A stretch of 64,000 nt of DNA from Pseudomonas sp. GCEP-101 (GCF_025133575.1 NZ_CP104011.1:2232001-2296000); one strand, 5' to 3'. Positions 53,816 to 63,592 are shown, numbered from the stretch's first letter. The notes: generated from the sequence alone by a model not told the origin. Made by a program: numbers and translations.

Positions 53816-54961
53816 ATGGAATTCGAGAAGCTGTTGCGCCTGATGGTGGAAAAGGGTGCCTCCGACCTGTTCATCACGGCGGGCGTGCCGCCCTCGATGA
53901 AGGTCAACGGCAAGGTGCTGCCGGTGACCAAGACGGCGCTGTCGCCGGAACAGACCCGCGAGACCGTGCTGTCGGTGATGAACGAGCAGCAGCGCCGCGA
54001 CTTCGCCGAGAACCACGAGTGCAACTTCGCCATCAGCGCCCGGGGCGTCGGTCGTTTCCGGGTCAGCGCCTTCTACCAGCGCAACCTGGTGGGCATGGTG
54101 CTGCGCCGCATCGAGACCAACATCCCGACCATCGACGACCTGAAGCTGCCGGAAATCCTCAAGAAGCTGGCGATGACCAAGCGCGGCCTGGTGATCTTCG
54201 TCGGCGCCACCGGCACCGGTAAGTCCACTTCGCTGGCGGCGATGATCGGCTACCGCAACAAGAACTCCACCGGCCACATCATCTCCATCGAAGACCCCAT
54301 CGAATACATCCACCAGCACCAGGGCTGCATCGTCACCCAGCGCGAAGTGGGCCTGGACACCGATTCCTTCGAAGTCGCCCTGAAGAACACCCTGCGTCAG
54401 GCGCCGGACGTGATCATGATCGGCGAAGTTCGCTCGCGCGAGACCATGGACCACGCCGTGGCCTTCGCCGAAACCGGCCACCTGTGCCTGGCGACGCTGC
54501 ACGCCAACAACGCCAACCAGGCGCTGGAGCGGATCATCCACTTCTTCCCGGCCGACCGGCACGGCCAGGTGTGGATGGACCTCTCGCTCAACCTCAAGGC
54601 CATCGTCGCCCAGCAACTGGTGCCGACCCCTGACGGCAAGGGCCGCCGCGCGGTGATCGAGGTGCTGCTGAACACCCCGCTGGCCGCCGACCTGATCCGC
54701 AAGGGCGAAGTGCACGAGCTCAAGCCGCTGATGAAGCGCTCCACCGAGCAGGGTATGCAGACCTTCGACCAGGCGCTGTACCAGCTCTACACCCAGGGCG
54801 AGATCACCTACGAAGACGCGCTGGCCTACGCCGACTCGGCGAACGACCTGCGCCTGATGATCAAGCTGGGTTCGGAAACCGATGCCGACCACCTCACCAC
54901 CATGACCCAGGGCCTCACCCTGGAGATGGGTGACGACGACCCCAGCCGCCGCTTCCGTTGA
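53816..54961 (+). CDS. pilU: Type IV pilus retraction ATPase PilU
   Basis: 381 residues. Walker A is GATGTGKSTSLAAMIG. ISIEDPIEYIHQHQG and MIGEVRSRETMDHAVAFAET are the Asp boxes, followed by CLATLHANNANQALERI. It lacks the PilT AIRNLIRE motif (here LNTPLAADLIRKGE), the usual difference between the two. PilU supports PilT during retraction. A terminator follows. Confidence 0.97.
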   Translation: MEFEKLLRLMVEKGASDLFITAGVPPSMKVNGKVLPVTKTALSPEQTRETVLSVMNEQQRRDFAENHECNFAISARGVGRFRVSAFYQRNLVGMVLRRIETNIPTIDDLKLPEILKKLAMTKRGLVIFVGATGTGKSTSLAAMIGYRNKNSTGHIISIEDPIEYIHQHQGCIVTQREVGLDTDSFEVALKNTLRQAPDVIMIGEVRSRETMDHAVAFAETGHLCLATLHANNANQALERIIHFFPADRHGQVWMDLSLNLKAIVAQQLVPTPDGKGRRAVIEVLLNTPLAADLIRKGEVHELKPLMKRSTEQGMQTFDQALYQLYTQGEITYEDALAYADSANDLRLMIKLGSETDADHLTTMTQGLTLEMGDDDPSRRFR

Positions 54962-54976
54962 GACGCAACGCCCGAG

Positions 54977-55003
54977 AAGCCCGCCCCGTGCGGGCTTTTC
55001 GTT
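54977..55003 (+). terminator. Terminator of pilU
   Basis: AAGCCCGC-cccgt-GCGGGCTT followed by TTCGTTT. Confidence 0.8.
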
Positions 55004-55039
55004 TATGCTGGGGGCCTTGTCACACCACGGGAGAAAGGC

Positions 55040-55444
55040 ATGTCCGCCAACCCTGACACCCACAGCAAGGTCATCGGCTACCTGCTGTGGATCTTCGGCT
55101 TCACCGGTTCGCACCGCTTCTATTACGGCAAGCCGATCACCGGCACCATCTGGTTCTTCACCCTCGGCCTGTTCTTCATCGGCTGGATCATCGACCTGTT
55201 CCTCATCCCGTCCATGGACGACGCCGCGGACCAGCGCTTCCGCGCCGGCGGCGTGGACTACAACGTCGCCTGGATCCTGCTGACCTTCCTCGGCGTGTTC
55301 GGCGTGCACCGCATGTACATGGGCAAGTGGCTCACCGGCATCCTCTACCTGTTCACCGGTGGGCTGTTCTTCATCGGCGTGCTGTACGACTTCTGGACGC
55401 TGAACAGCCAGATTTCCGAGCGCAACGGGCCGCAGCGGATCTGA
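55040..55444 (+). CDS. TM2 domain-containing membrane protein
   Basis: 134 residues with four membrane helices in two TM2 units: GFTGSHRFYYGKPITGTIWF then LGVFGVHRMYMGKWLTGILY. Each has the Gly-His-Arg-x-Tyr turn typical of TM2. Function is not known. Confidence 0.88.
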   Translation: MSANPDTHSKVIGYLLWIFGFTGSHRFYYGKPITGTIWFFTLGLFFIGWIIDLFLIPSMDDAADQRFRAGGVDYNVAWILLTFLGVFGVHRMYMGKWLTGILYLFTGGLFFIGVLYDFWTLNSQISERNGPQRI

Positions 55445-55464
55445 CCCCGCGCCGAGTCTTCTCT

Positions 55465-55537
55465 TGTAGGAGCGAGCTTGCTCGCGAACATCCCGAGCGT
55501 CGACGTTGAGCGGTTCGCGAGCAAGCTCGCTCCTACG
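55465..55537. repeat. Inverted pair of REP-like hairpins
   Basis: TTGTAGGAGCGAGCTTGCTC at 55465 and mirror ending 55537, in the gap before cbs. Confidence 0.75.
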
Positions 55538-55661
55538 AAAAGCCAATCCGCCGTCTTTCGTCGCGCCGCCTGGCGCGAGCGGTGCCCGCCGCCTAAGGTC
55601 AGGGGGACAGTAGCAGGCGCCATCGGGCGATCCCCGGCGCGCCGCAGAAGGAGTGGCTGCC

Positions 55662-57035
55662 ATGAGCAACGAATCCCGACCTGCCGTACTCGACCTGATC
55701 GGCAATACCCCCATGGTCCGCGTGACGCGCTTCGATACCGGACCCTGCACCCTGTTCCTCAAACTCGAATCGCAGAACCCCGGCGGCTCCATCAAGGACC
55801 GCATCGGCGTTGCGATGATCGAAGCCGCCGAGCGTGACGGCCGCCTCAAGCCCGGCGGCGTGATCGTCGAAGCCACCGCCGGCAATACCGGCCTGGGCCT
55901 GGCGCTGGTGGGGCGCGCCAAGGGCTATCGGGTGGTGCTGGTGGTGCCGGACAAGATGTCCACCGAGAAAGTCCTGCACCTGCGCGCCATGGGCGCCGAG
56001 GTGCACATCACCCGCTCCGACGTCGGCAAGGGCCACCCCGAGTACTACCAGGACGTCGCCGCACGATTGGCCAAGGACCTGCCCAACGCCTTCTTCGCCG
56101 ACCAGTTCAACAACCCCGCCAACCCGCTGGCCCACGAAACCGGCACCGGCCCGGAAATCTGGGCGCAGACCGGTCATGACGTCGATGCCGTGGTGGTCGG
56201 CGTCGGCTCCGCCGGCACGCTCACCGGCCTCACGCGCTTCTTCGGCAAGGTCCAGCCCGACCTGGAAATGGTCCTGGCCGACCCGGTCGGCTCGATCATG
56301 GCCGAGTACTCGCGCTCCGGCGCCATCGGCACGCCCGGCTCCTGGGCGGTGGAGGGGATCGGCGAGGACTTCGTGCCCTCGATTGCCGACCTCTCCAGCG
56401 TGCGCCACGCCTACTCGATCAGCGACGAGGAAAGCTTCGCCACCGCCCGCGAGCTGCTGCGCAACGAAGGCATCGCCGCCGGCTCGTCCACCGGCACCCT
56501 GCTGGCCGCGGCGCTGCGCTTCTGCCGCGAGCAGACCGAGCCCAAGCGCGTGGTCAGCCTGGTCTGCGACACCGGCACGCGCTACCTGTCGAAGGTCTAC
56601 AACGACCAGTGGATGACCGACCAGGGCCTGCTGCAGCGCAAGCGCTACGGCGACCTGCGCGACATCATCGCGCGGCGTTTCGAGGAGGGTCGGGTGGTCA
56701 GCGTCGGCCCCGGCGACACCCTGCTTACCGCCTTCCAGCGCATGCGCCTGGCGGACATTTCCCAGCTTCCCGTGCTCGACGGCAAGCGCCTGGTGGGCGT
56801 GATCGACGAGTCCGACATCCTCATGGGCGTGCACGACGACCCGGCGCATTTTCGCTGCGACGTCGCCAGCGCCATGAGCGACGCCCCGGAAACCCTCGCT
56901 CCCGGCGCCAGCCTCGCCGAACTGGAAGCGGTGCTCGGCCGCGGCCTGGTGGCCATCATCGCCGACGCCTCGGGCTTCCATGGCCTGATCACCCGATTCG
57001 ATCTGCTCAACCATTTGCGGAGGACCCTCGCATGA
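55662..57035 (+). CDS. cbs: Cystathionine beta-synthase
   Basis: 457 residues, starting at 55662; AAGGAG lies eight bases upstream. An N-terminal PLP fold has the Lys in NPGGSIKDRIGVAM near residue 43. EATAGNTGLGLAL binds phosphate. A C-terminal pair of CBS repeats (about residues 335-457) is present, as in full-length enzymes, and lacks a heme Cys-His N-terminus. It condenses homocysteine and serine in reverse transsulfuration. It overlaps metB by four bases (ATGA). Confidence 0.93.
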   Translation: MSNESRPAVLDLIGNTPMVRVTRFDTGPCTLFLKLESQNPGGSIKDRIGVAMIEAAERDGRLKPGGVIVEATAGNTGLGLALVGRAKGYRVVLVVPDKMSTEKVLHLRAMGAEVHITRSDVGKGHPEYYQDVAARLAKDLPNAFFADQFNNPANPLAHETGTGPEIWAQTGHDVDAVVVGVGSAGTLTGLTRFFGKVQPDLEMVLADPVGSIMAEYSRSGAIGTPGSWAVEGIGEDFVPSIADLSSVRHAYSISDEESFATARELLRNEGIAAGSSTGTLLAAALRFCREQTEPKRVVSLVCDTGTRYLSKVYNDQWMTDQGLLQRKRYGDLRDIIARRFEEGRVVSVGPGDTLLTAFQRMRLADISQLPVLDGKRLVGVIDESDILMGVHDDPAHFRCDVASAMSDAPETLAPGASLAELEAVLGRGLVAIIADASGFHGLITRFDLLNHLRRTLA

Positions 57036-58201
57036 GCCAGCACCACGACCGCCTCGGTTTCGCCACCCGCGTGATCCACGCCGGGCAGGAGCCGGACCCG
57101 TCCACCGGGGCGATCATGCCGCCGATCTACGCCAACTCCACCTACCGCCAGGACAGCCCCGGCGTGCACAAAGGGCTGGACTACGGCCGCTCGCACAACC
57201 CCACGCGCTGGGCGCTGGAGCGCTGCGTGGCGGACCTGGAAGGCGGCAGCAAGGCGTTCGCCTTCGCCTCGGGGCTGGCGGCGATTTCGGCGGTGCTGGA
57301 GCTGCTCGACGCCGGCTCGCACGTGGTGTCCGGCAATGACCTCTACGGCGGCACCTTCCGCCTGTTCGAACGCGTGCGCCGGCGCAGCGCCGGACACGAC
57401 TTCCACTTCGCCGACCTGGCCCAGCCCGGTGCGCTGGACGCGGCGCTGACCGACAAGACGCGCATGGTCTGGGTGGAAACCCCGAGCAACCCGCTGCTGC
57501 GCCTGACGGATCTCGCCGCCGTCGCCCGCACCTGCCGCGAGCGCGGCATCCTCTGCGTGGCCGACAACACCTTCGCCAGCCCCTACGTGCAGCGCCCGCT
57601 GGACCTGGGCTTCGATATCGTCGTGCACTCCACCACCAAGTACCTCAACGGCCACTCCGACGTCATCGGCGGCATCGCCATCGTTGGCGACAACCCCGAC
57701 CTCGCCGAGCGCCTTGGCTTCCTGCAGAACTCGGTGGGCGCCATTGCCGGGCCGTTCGACGCCTTCCTCACCCTGCGCGGGGTGAAGACCCTCGCCCTGC
57801 GCATGGAGCGCCACTGCGCCAACGCCCTGGAACTGGCGAAGTGGCTGGAGCAGCAGCCGCAGGTGAAGCGCGTCTATTACCCCGGCTTGCCGTCCCACCC
57901 GCAGCATGCGCTGGCACGCACGCAGATGAAGGGCTTCGGCGGAATGATCTCGCTGGACCTGGACACCGACCTAGCCGGTTCGAAGCGCTTCCTGGAGAAC
58001 GTGCAACTGTTCGCCCTGGCGGAAAGCCTGGGCGGCGTGGAGAGCCTCATCGAGCACCCGGCGATAATGACCCACGCCAGCATCCCGCCGGAAAACCGCG
58101 CGGCGCTGGGCATCGGCGATTCGCTGATCCGCCTGTCGGTGGGCGTGGAGGACGTGGAAGACCTGCGCACCGACCTGGCCAAGGCGCTGGCGATGATCTG
58201 A
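57032..58201 (+). CDS. metB: Cystathionine gamma-lyase/gamma-synthase (PLP, Cys/Met family)
   Basis: 389 residues, ATG at 57032 overlapping the cbs stop. The PLP Lys is in DIVVHSTTKYLNGHSDVIGG near residue 207. Next to cbs it most likely acts as cystathionine gamma-lyase, completing homocysteine-to-cysteine conversion, although the family label metB is used in P. aeruginosa. A sequence-only decision between lyase and synthase is not safe. Confidence 0.9.
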   Translation: MSQHHDRLGFATRVIHAGQEPDPSTGAIMPPIYANSTYRQDSPGVHKGLDYGRSHNPTRWALERCVADLEGGSKAFAFASGLAAISAVLELLDAGSHVVSGNDLYGGTFRLFERVRRRSAGHDFHFADLAQPGALDAALTDKTRMVWVETPSNPLLRLTDLAAVARTCRERGILCVADNTFASPYVQRPLDLGFDIVVHSTTKYLNGHSDVIGGIAIVGDNPDLAERLGFLQNSVGAIAGPFDAFLTLRGVKTLALRMERHCANALELAKWLEQQPQVKRVYYPGLPSHPQHALARTQMKGFGGMISLDLDTDLAGSKRFLENVQLFALAESLGGVESLIEHPAIMTHASIPPENRAALGIGDSLIRLSVGVEDVEDLRTDLAKALAMI

Positions 58202-58213
58202 GGCACGGCTTTT

Positions 58214-58525
58214 CGTAGGAGCGAGCTTGCTCGCGAACCCGCATCACTCCGTCGCCCGGGATGTTCGCGAGCAAGCTCGCTCCTGCAGCAACCCCATCTG
58301 CTGAGCAACCTGTAGGAGCGGGCCATGCCCGCGACGTCTTGCCCACCCCTTGGAGCGTTCAGGAGGGTGGCAGGAGTTGGCGCAGGACTCTGGTGTTTCC
58401 CGAGTAATGGAGCGTCCGCCGCTAAGGACATCGCGGACAAGGTCCGCTCCTACGCCCGCCAGTTGGCGCCGGTGCACCTGCAGGAGCGCGCCATGCGCGC
58501 GTTCGCGGGCATGGCCCGCTCCTAC
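58214..58525. repeat. Cluster of six REP-like hairpins
   Basis: Units lie at 58214-58238, 58263-58286, 58311-58335, 58429-58454, 58479-58500 and 58502-58525. Stems are GCGAGC/GCTCGC, GCGGGC/GCCCGC, GCGGAC/GTCCGC and GCGCGC/GCGCGC. All share the TAGGAGC or CAGGAGC head. They fill the 381-bp gap between convergent metB and pyrX. Confidence 0.8.
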
Positions 58526-58534
58526 ACGGGAGCC

Positions 58535-58568
58535 ATGAAAAAGCCCGCCAATCGGCGGGCTTTTTCAT
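58535..58568. terminator. Bidirectional terminator between metB and pyrX
   Basis: ATGAAAAAGCCCGCC-aatc-GGCGGGCTTTTTCAT, perfectly symmetric. Confidence 0.92.
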
Positions 58569-58582
58569 GGGGCGACGGCGCG

Positions 58583-59854
58583 TTACACCGCGTGGACGAT
58601 ATGCCCGTCCACCAGGGTGCAGCGCACCACGCCCGGCAGGCAGTGGCCGAGGAACGGGCAGTTCTGGCCGCGGGAGTGCCAGGTTTCGCCCGCCAGGGTC
58701 TGGCCGTCGGCTTCGAACAGCACCACGTCCGCCGCGGCGCCCACCGCCAGCTTGCCGGCCGGCAGGCGCAGGGCGGCGGCCGGGCCGCTGGACAGGCGGG
58801 CGAGCAGGGTCGGCAGGTCGAGCAGGCCGTCCTGCACCAGGGTCATCGCCAGCGGCAGCAGCAGTTCCACGCTGCTGATGCCCGGGTCGGTGGCGGCGAA
58901 CGGGGCGTTCTTCGCGTCCGCCTCATGGGGCTGGTGGTGGCTGGCGATGGCCTGGATCACGCCGCTCTTCACCGCGTCACGCAGGGCGTCGCGGTCCTTG
59001 TGCGAGCGCAGCGGCGGCTGCACGTGGTACAGGCTGGAGAAGTCCGCCAGGGCCTCGTCGGTGAGGATCAACTGGTACAGCGCCACGTCGGCGGTGACCG
59101 GCAGGCCGCGGGCCTGGGCCTGGGCGATCAGCTCGACGCCACGGGCGCTGGTCAGCTGGCTGAAGTGCGCCCGCACGCCGGACTGTTCCACCAGCAGCAG
59201 GTTGCGCGCCAGGGCCACGGTCTCGGCGGTCTCCGGAATGCCCGCCAGGCCGCGGAAGCTGGCGGTCGGGCCTTCGTGGGCGAGGCCGCCCTCGGCCAGC
59301 TCGGCGTCCTGGGAGGTGAAGATCACCGTCAGGTCGAAGGTCGCCGCGTATTCCAGCGAGCGCAGCAGTACGCGGTTGCTCGCCATCGGCGCCAGGCCGT
59401 TGGTGAAGGCCACGCAGCCGGCGTCACGCAGGGCGACCAGCTCGGACAGCTGCTCGCCCGCCAGGCCCTTGGTCAGCGCGCCGATGGGGAAGACCTTGGC
59501 ATTGCCCGCTTCACGGGCGCGGTCGAGGATCAGCTCGGCGACGGCCGAGGTGTCCAGCACCGGCTTGGTCTGCGGCGGGAAGCACAGGCTGGTCACGCCG
59601 CCGGCTGCGGCGGCGCGGGTTTCGCTCTCGATGCTGCCCTTGCGGCTGTAGCCCGGCTCGCGCAGGGCGACGCTCAGGTCCACCAGGCCGGGCGCGGCGA
59701 TCAGGCCGGCGGCGTCGATGTCCTGGGCGGCATGGAAGCCCTCCGGGGCGTCGCCGATGGCGACGATGCGGCCGGCCTCGATGTGCAGGTCGCAGACCTT
59801 GTCCAGCCCGCTGGCCGGGTCGATCAGGTGGGCGCCACGAATACTGACGGTCAT
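58583..59854 (-). CDS. pyrX: Dihydroorotase-like protein PyrX, non-catalytic
   Basis: 423 residues of the dihydroorotase fold. Where active enzymes have the HxH metal pair (DLHVHLREPG), this reads [16 protein letters not shown], so both metal His are lost. Later [12 protein letters not shown] and [17 protein letters not shown] are family-like. In Pseudomonas an inactive DHOase (pyrC') is needed for assembly of aspartate transcarbamoylase, encoded next door. It overlaps pyrB by four bases (ATGA). Confidence 0.93.
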   Translation of the reverse strand: MTVSIRGAHLIDPASGLDKVCDLHIEAGRIVAIGDAPEGFHAAQDIDAAGLIAAPGLVDLSVALREPGYSRKGSIESETRAAAAGGVTSLCFPPQTKPVLDTSAVAELILDRAREAGNAKVFPIGALTKGLAGEQLSELVALRDAGCVAFTNGLAPMASNRVLLRSLEYAATFDLTVIFTSQDAELAEGGLAHEGPTASFRGLAGIPETAETVALARNLLLVEQSGVRAHFSQLTSARGVELIAQAQARGLPVTADVALYQLILTDEALADFSSLYHVQPPLRSHKDRDALRDAVKSGVIQAIASHHQPHEADAKNAPFAATDPGISSVELLLPLAMTLVQDGLLDLPTLLARLSSGPAAALRLPAGKLAVGAAADVVLFEADGQTLAGETWHSRGQNCPFLGHCLPGVVRCTLVDGHIVHAV

Positions 59855-60855
59855 TGCGCGTCCTCCTGTTCCAGCTGGCGTTGGGCGTTCTGGCCGCTCA
59901 TGGCCATGGACAGCACGGCCATGCGGATGGCAATGCCGTAGGTGACCTGATTGAGGATCACCGACTGTTCGCCGTCAGCCACGGCGGAGTCGATCTCCAC
60001 GCCGCGGTTGATCGGGCCGGGGTGCATGACGATGGCGTCAGGCTTGGCCAGCTTCAGGCGTTTCTGGGTCAGGCCGTAGAGCTTGAAGAACTCGCCTTCG
60101 CTGGGCAGCAGGCCGCCGGCCATGCGCTCGCGCTGCAGGCGCAGCATGATCACCACGTCGACGTCCTTCAGGCCTTCGTTGGCGTCGGTGAACACCTTCA
60201 CCCCGTACTGTTCTTCCAGGCCGACCGGCAGCAGGGTGCGCGGCGCGATGACGTGGATGTCCGGGCAGCCGAGGGTTTTCAGCGCCAGCATGTCCGAGCG
60301 CGCCACCCGCGAGTGCAGGATGTCGCCGACGATGGCCACCGAGAGGTTTTCGAAGCTGCCCTTGTGGCGGCGGATGGTGAGCATGTCGAGCATGCCCTGG
60401 GTCGGGTGGCCGTGGCGGCCGTCGCCGCCGTTGATCACGGCGACATTGGGGCTGACGTGCTCGGCGATGAAGTGCGCCGCGCCCGAGTCGCTGTGGCGCA
60501 CGACGAACATGTCGGCGGCCATGGCCTCGAGGTTGCGCAGGGTGTCGGTGAGCGTCTCGCCCTTGCTGGTCGAGGAGGTCGACACGTTCAGCGAGATGAC
60601 GTCGGCGGACAGGCGCTGGGCCGCCAGTTCGAAGGTGGTGCGGGTTCGCGTGGAGTTCTCGAAGAACACGTTGCAGACGGTCTTGCCGCGCAGCAGCGGG
60701 ACTTTCTTCACCGCGCGGGCGCCGACTTCGAGGAAGGAGTCGGCCGTATCGAGGATTTCAGTCAGCAGTTCGCGGGACAACCCGTCGAGCGAGAGGAAGT
60801 GGCGCAGCTGGCCCAGGTCGTTGAGCTGCAGCGGGCGCTTGGCGTCGGTCGGCAT
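59851..60855 (-). CDS. pyrB: Aspartate transcarbamoylase catalytic chain
   Basis: 334 residues, longer at the N-terminus than E. coli PyrB, as in Pseudomonas class A ATCase. Carbamoyl phosphate site is [13 protein letters not shown] near residue 65. [12 protein letters not shown] is the aspartate-site loop. With pyrX it forms the dodecameric complex. pyrR is 45 bases upstream in the same operon. Confidence 0.96.
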   Translation of the reverse strand: MPTDAKRPLQLNDLGQLRHFLSLDGLSRELLTEILDTADSFLEVGARAVKKVPLLRGKTVCNVFFENSTRTRTTFELAAQRLSADVISLNVSTSSTSKGETLTDTLRNLEAMAADMFVVRHSDSGAAHFIAEHVSPNVAVINGGDGRHGHPTQGMLDMLTIRRHKGSFENLSVAIVGDILHSRVARSDMLALKTLGCPDIHVIAPRTLLPVGLEEQYGVKVFTDANEGLKDVDVVIMLRLQRERMAGGLLPSEGEFFKLYGLTQKRLKLAKPDAIVMHPGPINRGVEIDSAVADGEQSVILNQVTYGIAIRMAVLSMAMSGQNAQRQLEQEDAQ

Positions 60856-60900
60856 GTGGCAGGCCCTGAAAGTAGAAGGTGGAGGTCCGGGCGCGCGAAG

Positions 60901-61413
60901 TTACAGCGCGGTGCTGAGAAGCGTGCGCTCGAGGACGAGTGGTGCGGGACCGCGCAATTTTACCCGCTCGTTGGGGGCGAGCGACAGGGTTTCGCCGACG
61001 ACATCCGGGCGAATCGGCAGTTCGCGCTTGTTCAGGTCCACCAGGCTGACCAGGGTCACGCTGGCCGGGCGGCCATAGTCGAACAGCTCGTTGAGCGCGG
61101 CGCGGATGGTCCGGCCGCTCATCAGCACGTCATCCACCAGGACCAGGTGCTGGCCGTCGATCTCGAAGGGCAGTTCCGACGGACGGACCTGCGGGTGCAG
61201 GCCGCTGCGGGTGAAATCGTCGCGGTAGAAGGACACGTCGAGGATGCCGAGGATCTCGTCGCTGCCCAGGGCCTTGAGCAGTTCCTGGGCGACCCAGATG
61301 CCGCCGGTGTGAATGCCGACGAAGCGCGGCGAGTCGATGCCGCGCTGCGCCAGGTAGTTGCGCAGGTCGGTGGCCATGCGGGAAATGAGTTCGGCGGGGC
61401 TGGGCAGGGTCAT
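60901..61413 (-). CDS. pyrR: Bifunctional pyr operon regulator/uracil phosphoribosyltransferase PyrR
   Basis: 170 residues. The PRPP-binding motif is [19 protein letters not shown] near residue 95. [13 protein letters not shown] near residue 33 and [20 protein letters not shown] follow. It senses UMP and may act on the pyr operon. I saw no attenuator-type hairpin in the 150 bases upstream. Confidence 0.95.
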   Translation of the reverse strand: MTLPSPAELISRMATDLRNYLAQRGIDSPRFVGIHTGGIWVAQELLKALGSDEILGILDVSFYRDDFTRSGLHPQVRPSELPFEIDGQHLVLVDDVLMSGRTIRAALNELFDYGRPASVTLVSLVDLNKRELPIRPDVVGETLSLAPNERVKLRGPAPLVLERTLLSTAL

Positions 61414-61564
61414 GACGTCTCCGATTCGGTTGGCGAGGCCACCCGGCGCGGGCGGCCATCGGGGCGGACCGTTCCGGGAAGGAGTGGTCCGGCAAGCTTA
61501 GTGGCTTTCGCTGCGCTGGCGCTGCCTCAAGTCAAGGACGCTGCGGCCGGCCGGGCAGCTCGGG

Positions 61565-61999
61565 TCAAGCGGGGGCGTTGTCGGCCAGCCAGCCCTCCAG
61601 CAGCAGGGCGGCGGCCAGGGCGTCCACCGGGCGCTCGCGGTAACCATCGCGCTGGCCCTGGGCCAGGCGCTCGCCCTTGGCGGCGTAGGTGGTCAGGCGC
61701 TCGTCATGGGTGTGCACCGGCAGGTTGTAGCGACCGTGCAGGCGGCGGGCGAACTTTTCGGCGCGCTCGCTCATCTCGCTGGGGGTGCCGTCCATGTTCA
61801 GCGGCAGGCCGACGACGATGGCGTCGGGCTGCCATTCCTTGATCAGGGCTTCCACGCGGTTCCAGTCCGGCACGCCGTTCTGCGCCTTGAGCACGCAGAG
61901 TTCACGGGCCTGCCCGGTGATGGCCTGGCCGACGGCGACGCCAATCTGCTTGGTGCCGTAGTCGAAGCCCAGCAGCAGGCGCAGGGGTTTGCTGCTCAT
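61565..61999 (-). CDS. ruvX: Holliday junction resolvase-like / pre-16S rRNA nuclease RuvX (YqgF)
   Basis: 144 residues, start 61999, one base inside the yqgE stop (TGATG). RNase H-like fold: LLLGFDYGTKQIGVAVG with the first Asp, VVGLPLNMDGTPSEM and VHTHDERLTTYAA with the second catalytic acid residue. In E. coli it trims pre-16S rRNA ends. Confidence 0.94.
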   Translation of the reverse strand: MSSKPLRLLLGFDYGTKQIGVAVGQAITGQARELCVLKAQNGVPDWNRVEALIKEWQPDAIVVGLPLNMDGTPSEMSERAEKFARRLHGRYNLPVHTHDERLTTYAAKGERLAQGQRDGYRERPVDALAAALLLEGWLADNAPA

Positions 62000-62568
62000 C
62001 AGGCGTGCCCGGCCTGGGCGGTGAGCAGGCTGAGGTTGACCCCCAGGCGCTCGGCCGCTGCGGACAGGCGCTGCTCGGCCGGCACCTCGAAGAGCACGGC
62101 CGGGTCGGCAGGGCAGGTCAGCCAGGCGTTGTCGGCCAGCTCCGCTTCCAGCTGGCCGGCTTCCCAGCCGGCGTAGCCGAGGGTGATCAGGTGCTGCGCG
62201 GGGCCGCTGCCGTCGGCGATGGCGAACAGCACGTCCTGGGAGGTGGACAGCGACAGCTCGCCCAGCTCCAGGGTGGCCTGGTAGCTGCGCCCGGCGGGGT
62301 GCAGGACGAAGCCGCGGTCGGTCTGCACCGGCCCGCCGTTGTAGATGGTCATGCCCTGGCAGCGCACCGGTGGCAGTTCGTCCGGGCGCAGTTGCTCGAG
62401 GACGTCGGCCAGGCTCAGGCCGCTGGGGCGATTGATGATCAGGCCCATGGCGCCCTGCTCGTTGTGTTCCACGAGGTAGGTGACCGTCTGGGCAAAGTTG
62501 GCATCCGCCATGTGCGGCATGGCGATCAGGAAGTGGTGCTTGAGGTAGCTGGCGGCTGTGCTTTTCAT
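61999..62568 (-). CDS. yqgE: UPF0301/YqgE family protein
   Basis: 189 residues from ATG 62568 (MKSTAASYLKHHFLIAMPHM). Family motifs are LVEHNEQGAMGLIINRPSGL, YNGGPVQTDRGFVLHPAG and ITLGYAGWEAGQLEAELADN. Function unknown, and the partner order yqgE-ruvX is widely conserved. Confidence 0.94.
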   Translation of the reverse strand: MKSTAASYLKHHFLIAMPHMADANFAQTVTYLVEHNEQGAMGLIINRPSGLSLADVLEQLRPDELPPVRCQGMTIYNGGPVQTDRGFVLHPAGRSYQATLELGELSLSTSQDVLFAIADGSGPAQHLITLGYAGWEAGQLEAELADNAWLTCPADPAVLFEVPAEQRLSAAAERLGVNLSLLTAQAGHA

Positions 62569-62642
62569 GCCGGCTAGTTTCAGGCCTGGGGGCCAAAGGG
62601 ACAAGACTTGAAAACGTCAGGGGACGTCTCTGGCGCGCAGGC

Positions 62643-63536
62643 TCAGTTGCTGGAGAGGCGGTCGCCGCGCTCGAAGCGCCAGGTGCGGATGATTTCCAGG
62701 CGGTCGATGTCGTTCAGGTCGCCCGAGAAGGGCGCGAAGGGGGCGGCCAGGCGCACGATACGCTGGGCGGCCTGGTCGAGCAGGGGTTGGCCGGAGGATT
62801 CCAGCACCTGCACCTCATAGAGGGAGCCGTCGCGGTTGATCGACACCAGCAGCCGCAGGCTGCCGTAGATGCGCTGGCGCCGGGCTTCGTCCGGGTAGTT
62901 GAGGTTGCCGATGCGCTCGATCTTCTTGCGCCACTCTTCCTTATACCAGGCGCCCTTGTCGCGCATGGTCGAGGCGGCGCTCAGGCGGTGGATGCGCGGG
63001 CGCTTGGCGTAGGCCTGCTGCTCGCGGGCGAGGTCGGCTTCCAGGCTGGAGATTTCCGCCGAGAGCTGGCTGGAGTCGAACTGCGGCGCGGGCTTGGCGA
63101 CGGTCTCGGCCTTGGGCGTCTGCTGCTTGGTCTGCACCTTGTCCGGGCGCGGCGTGCGGGTGGCGACGGCGGCCTTGGGCGCTTCCGGGCTCTTGGCCTG
63201 GCGCGGGGTGGCGGGCGGGGAGACCTTCTTGACCTCGGTGTCCTGGAAGGGCGCCTGCTCGGTGGTCTTGGGAATCGCCTTGTGTTCCAGGGTACCGCTG
63301 CCCTGCTGGTTCATCTGGGCGAGGTAGTCGGCCTTCTCCGGCGCGTGCTCGCTCTTGAAGCTGGCCAGGGTGATTTCCAGCGTCTTGCTCAGCTGGCTGG
63401 GCGTGGGCATGGTGAAGCCCACCCCCAGCAGCACGGCCACGTGCAGGATGGCCGCCACGAACAGGGTGAAACCCAGACGGTCCGCCGGGCGTACGCCGGA
63501 GGACACGGGGAAGTCTTGGTGGGTTGCAGCGTTCAT
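62643..63536 (-). CDS. tonB: Energy transducer TonB
   Basis: 297 residues from ATG 63536. One N-terminal membrane helix (LGFTLFVAAILHVAVLLGVG, about residues 25-44) is followed by a Lys/Pro-rich periplasmic linker (KSPEAPKAAVATRTPRPDKV). The TonB C-terminal domain is YPDEARRQRIYGSLRLLVSI with VLESSGQPLLDQAAQRIVRL. There are no exbB or exbD genes beside it. By position it corresponds to P. aeruginosa tonB3 (PA0406 by memory), linked to twitching motility and pilus assembly. Confidence 0.9.
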   Translation of the reverse strand: MNAATHQDFPVSSGVRPADRLGFTLFVAAILHVAVLLGVGFTMPTPSQLSKTLEITLASFKSEHAPEKADYLAQMNQQGSGTLEHKAIPKTTEQAPFQDTEVKKVSPPATPRQAKSPEAPKAAVATRTPRPDKVQTKQQTPKAETVAKPAPQFDSSQLSAEISSLEADLAREQQAYAKRPRIHRLSAASTMRDKGAWYKEEWRKKIERIGNLNYPDEARRQRIYGSLRLLVSINRDGSLYEVQVLESSGQPLLDQAAQRIVRLAAPFAPFSGDLNDIDRLEIIRTWRFERGDRLSSN

Positions 63537-63592
63537 TGCGGATCGCACGGGCCAGGGTGGGGCGGAAGTCTGCCGACGAGGCTTATAAAAGT

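Noticed and set aside
48905..55444. Genomic island carrying the dynamin-like and exported genes
   Set aside because: Base composition and codon use look like the neighbours, and there is no integrase, tRNA or direct repeat; single-gene insertions or losses explain the order better.
53789..55921. 710-residue minus-strand frame over pilU and the TM2 gene
   Set aside because: Shadow of pilU; it crosses the pilU terminator and the REP pair and has no domain.
58214..58525. CRISPR array between metB and pyrX
   Set aside because: Repeats are short, variable hairpins in both orientations with unequal spacing and no cas genes; they are REP-like units.
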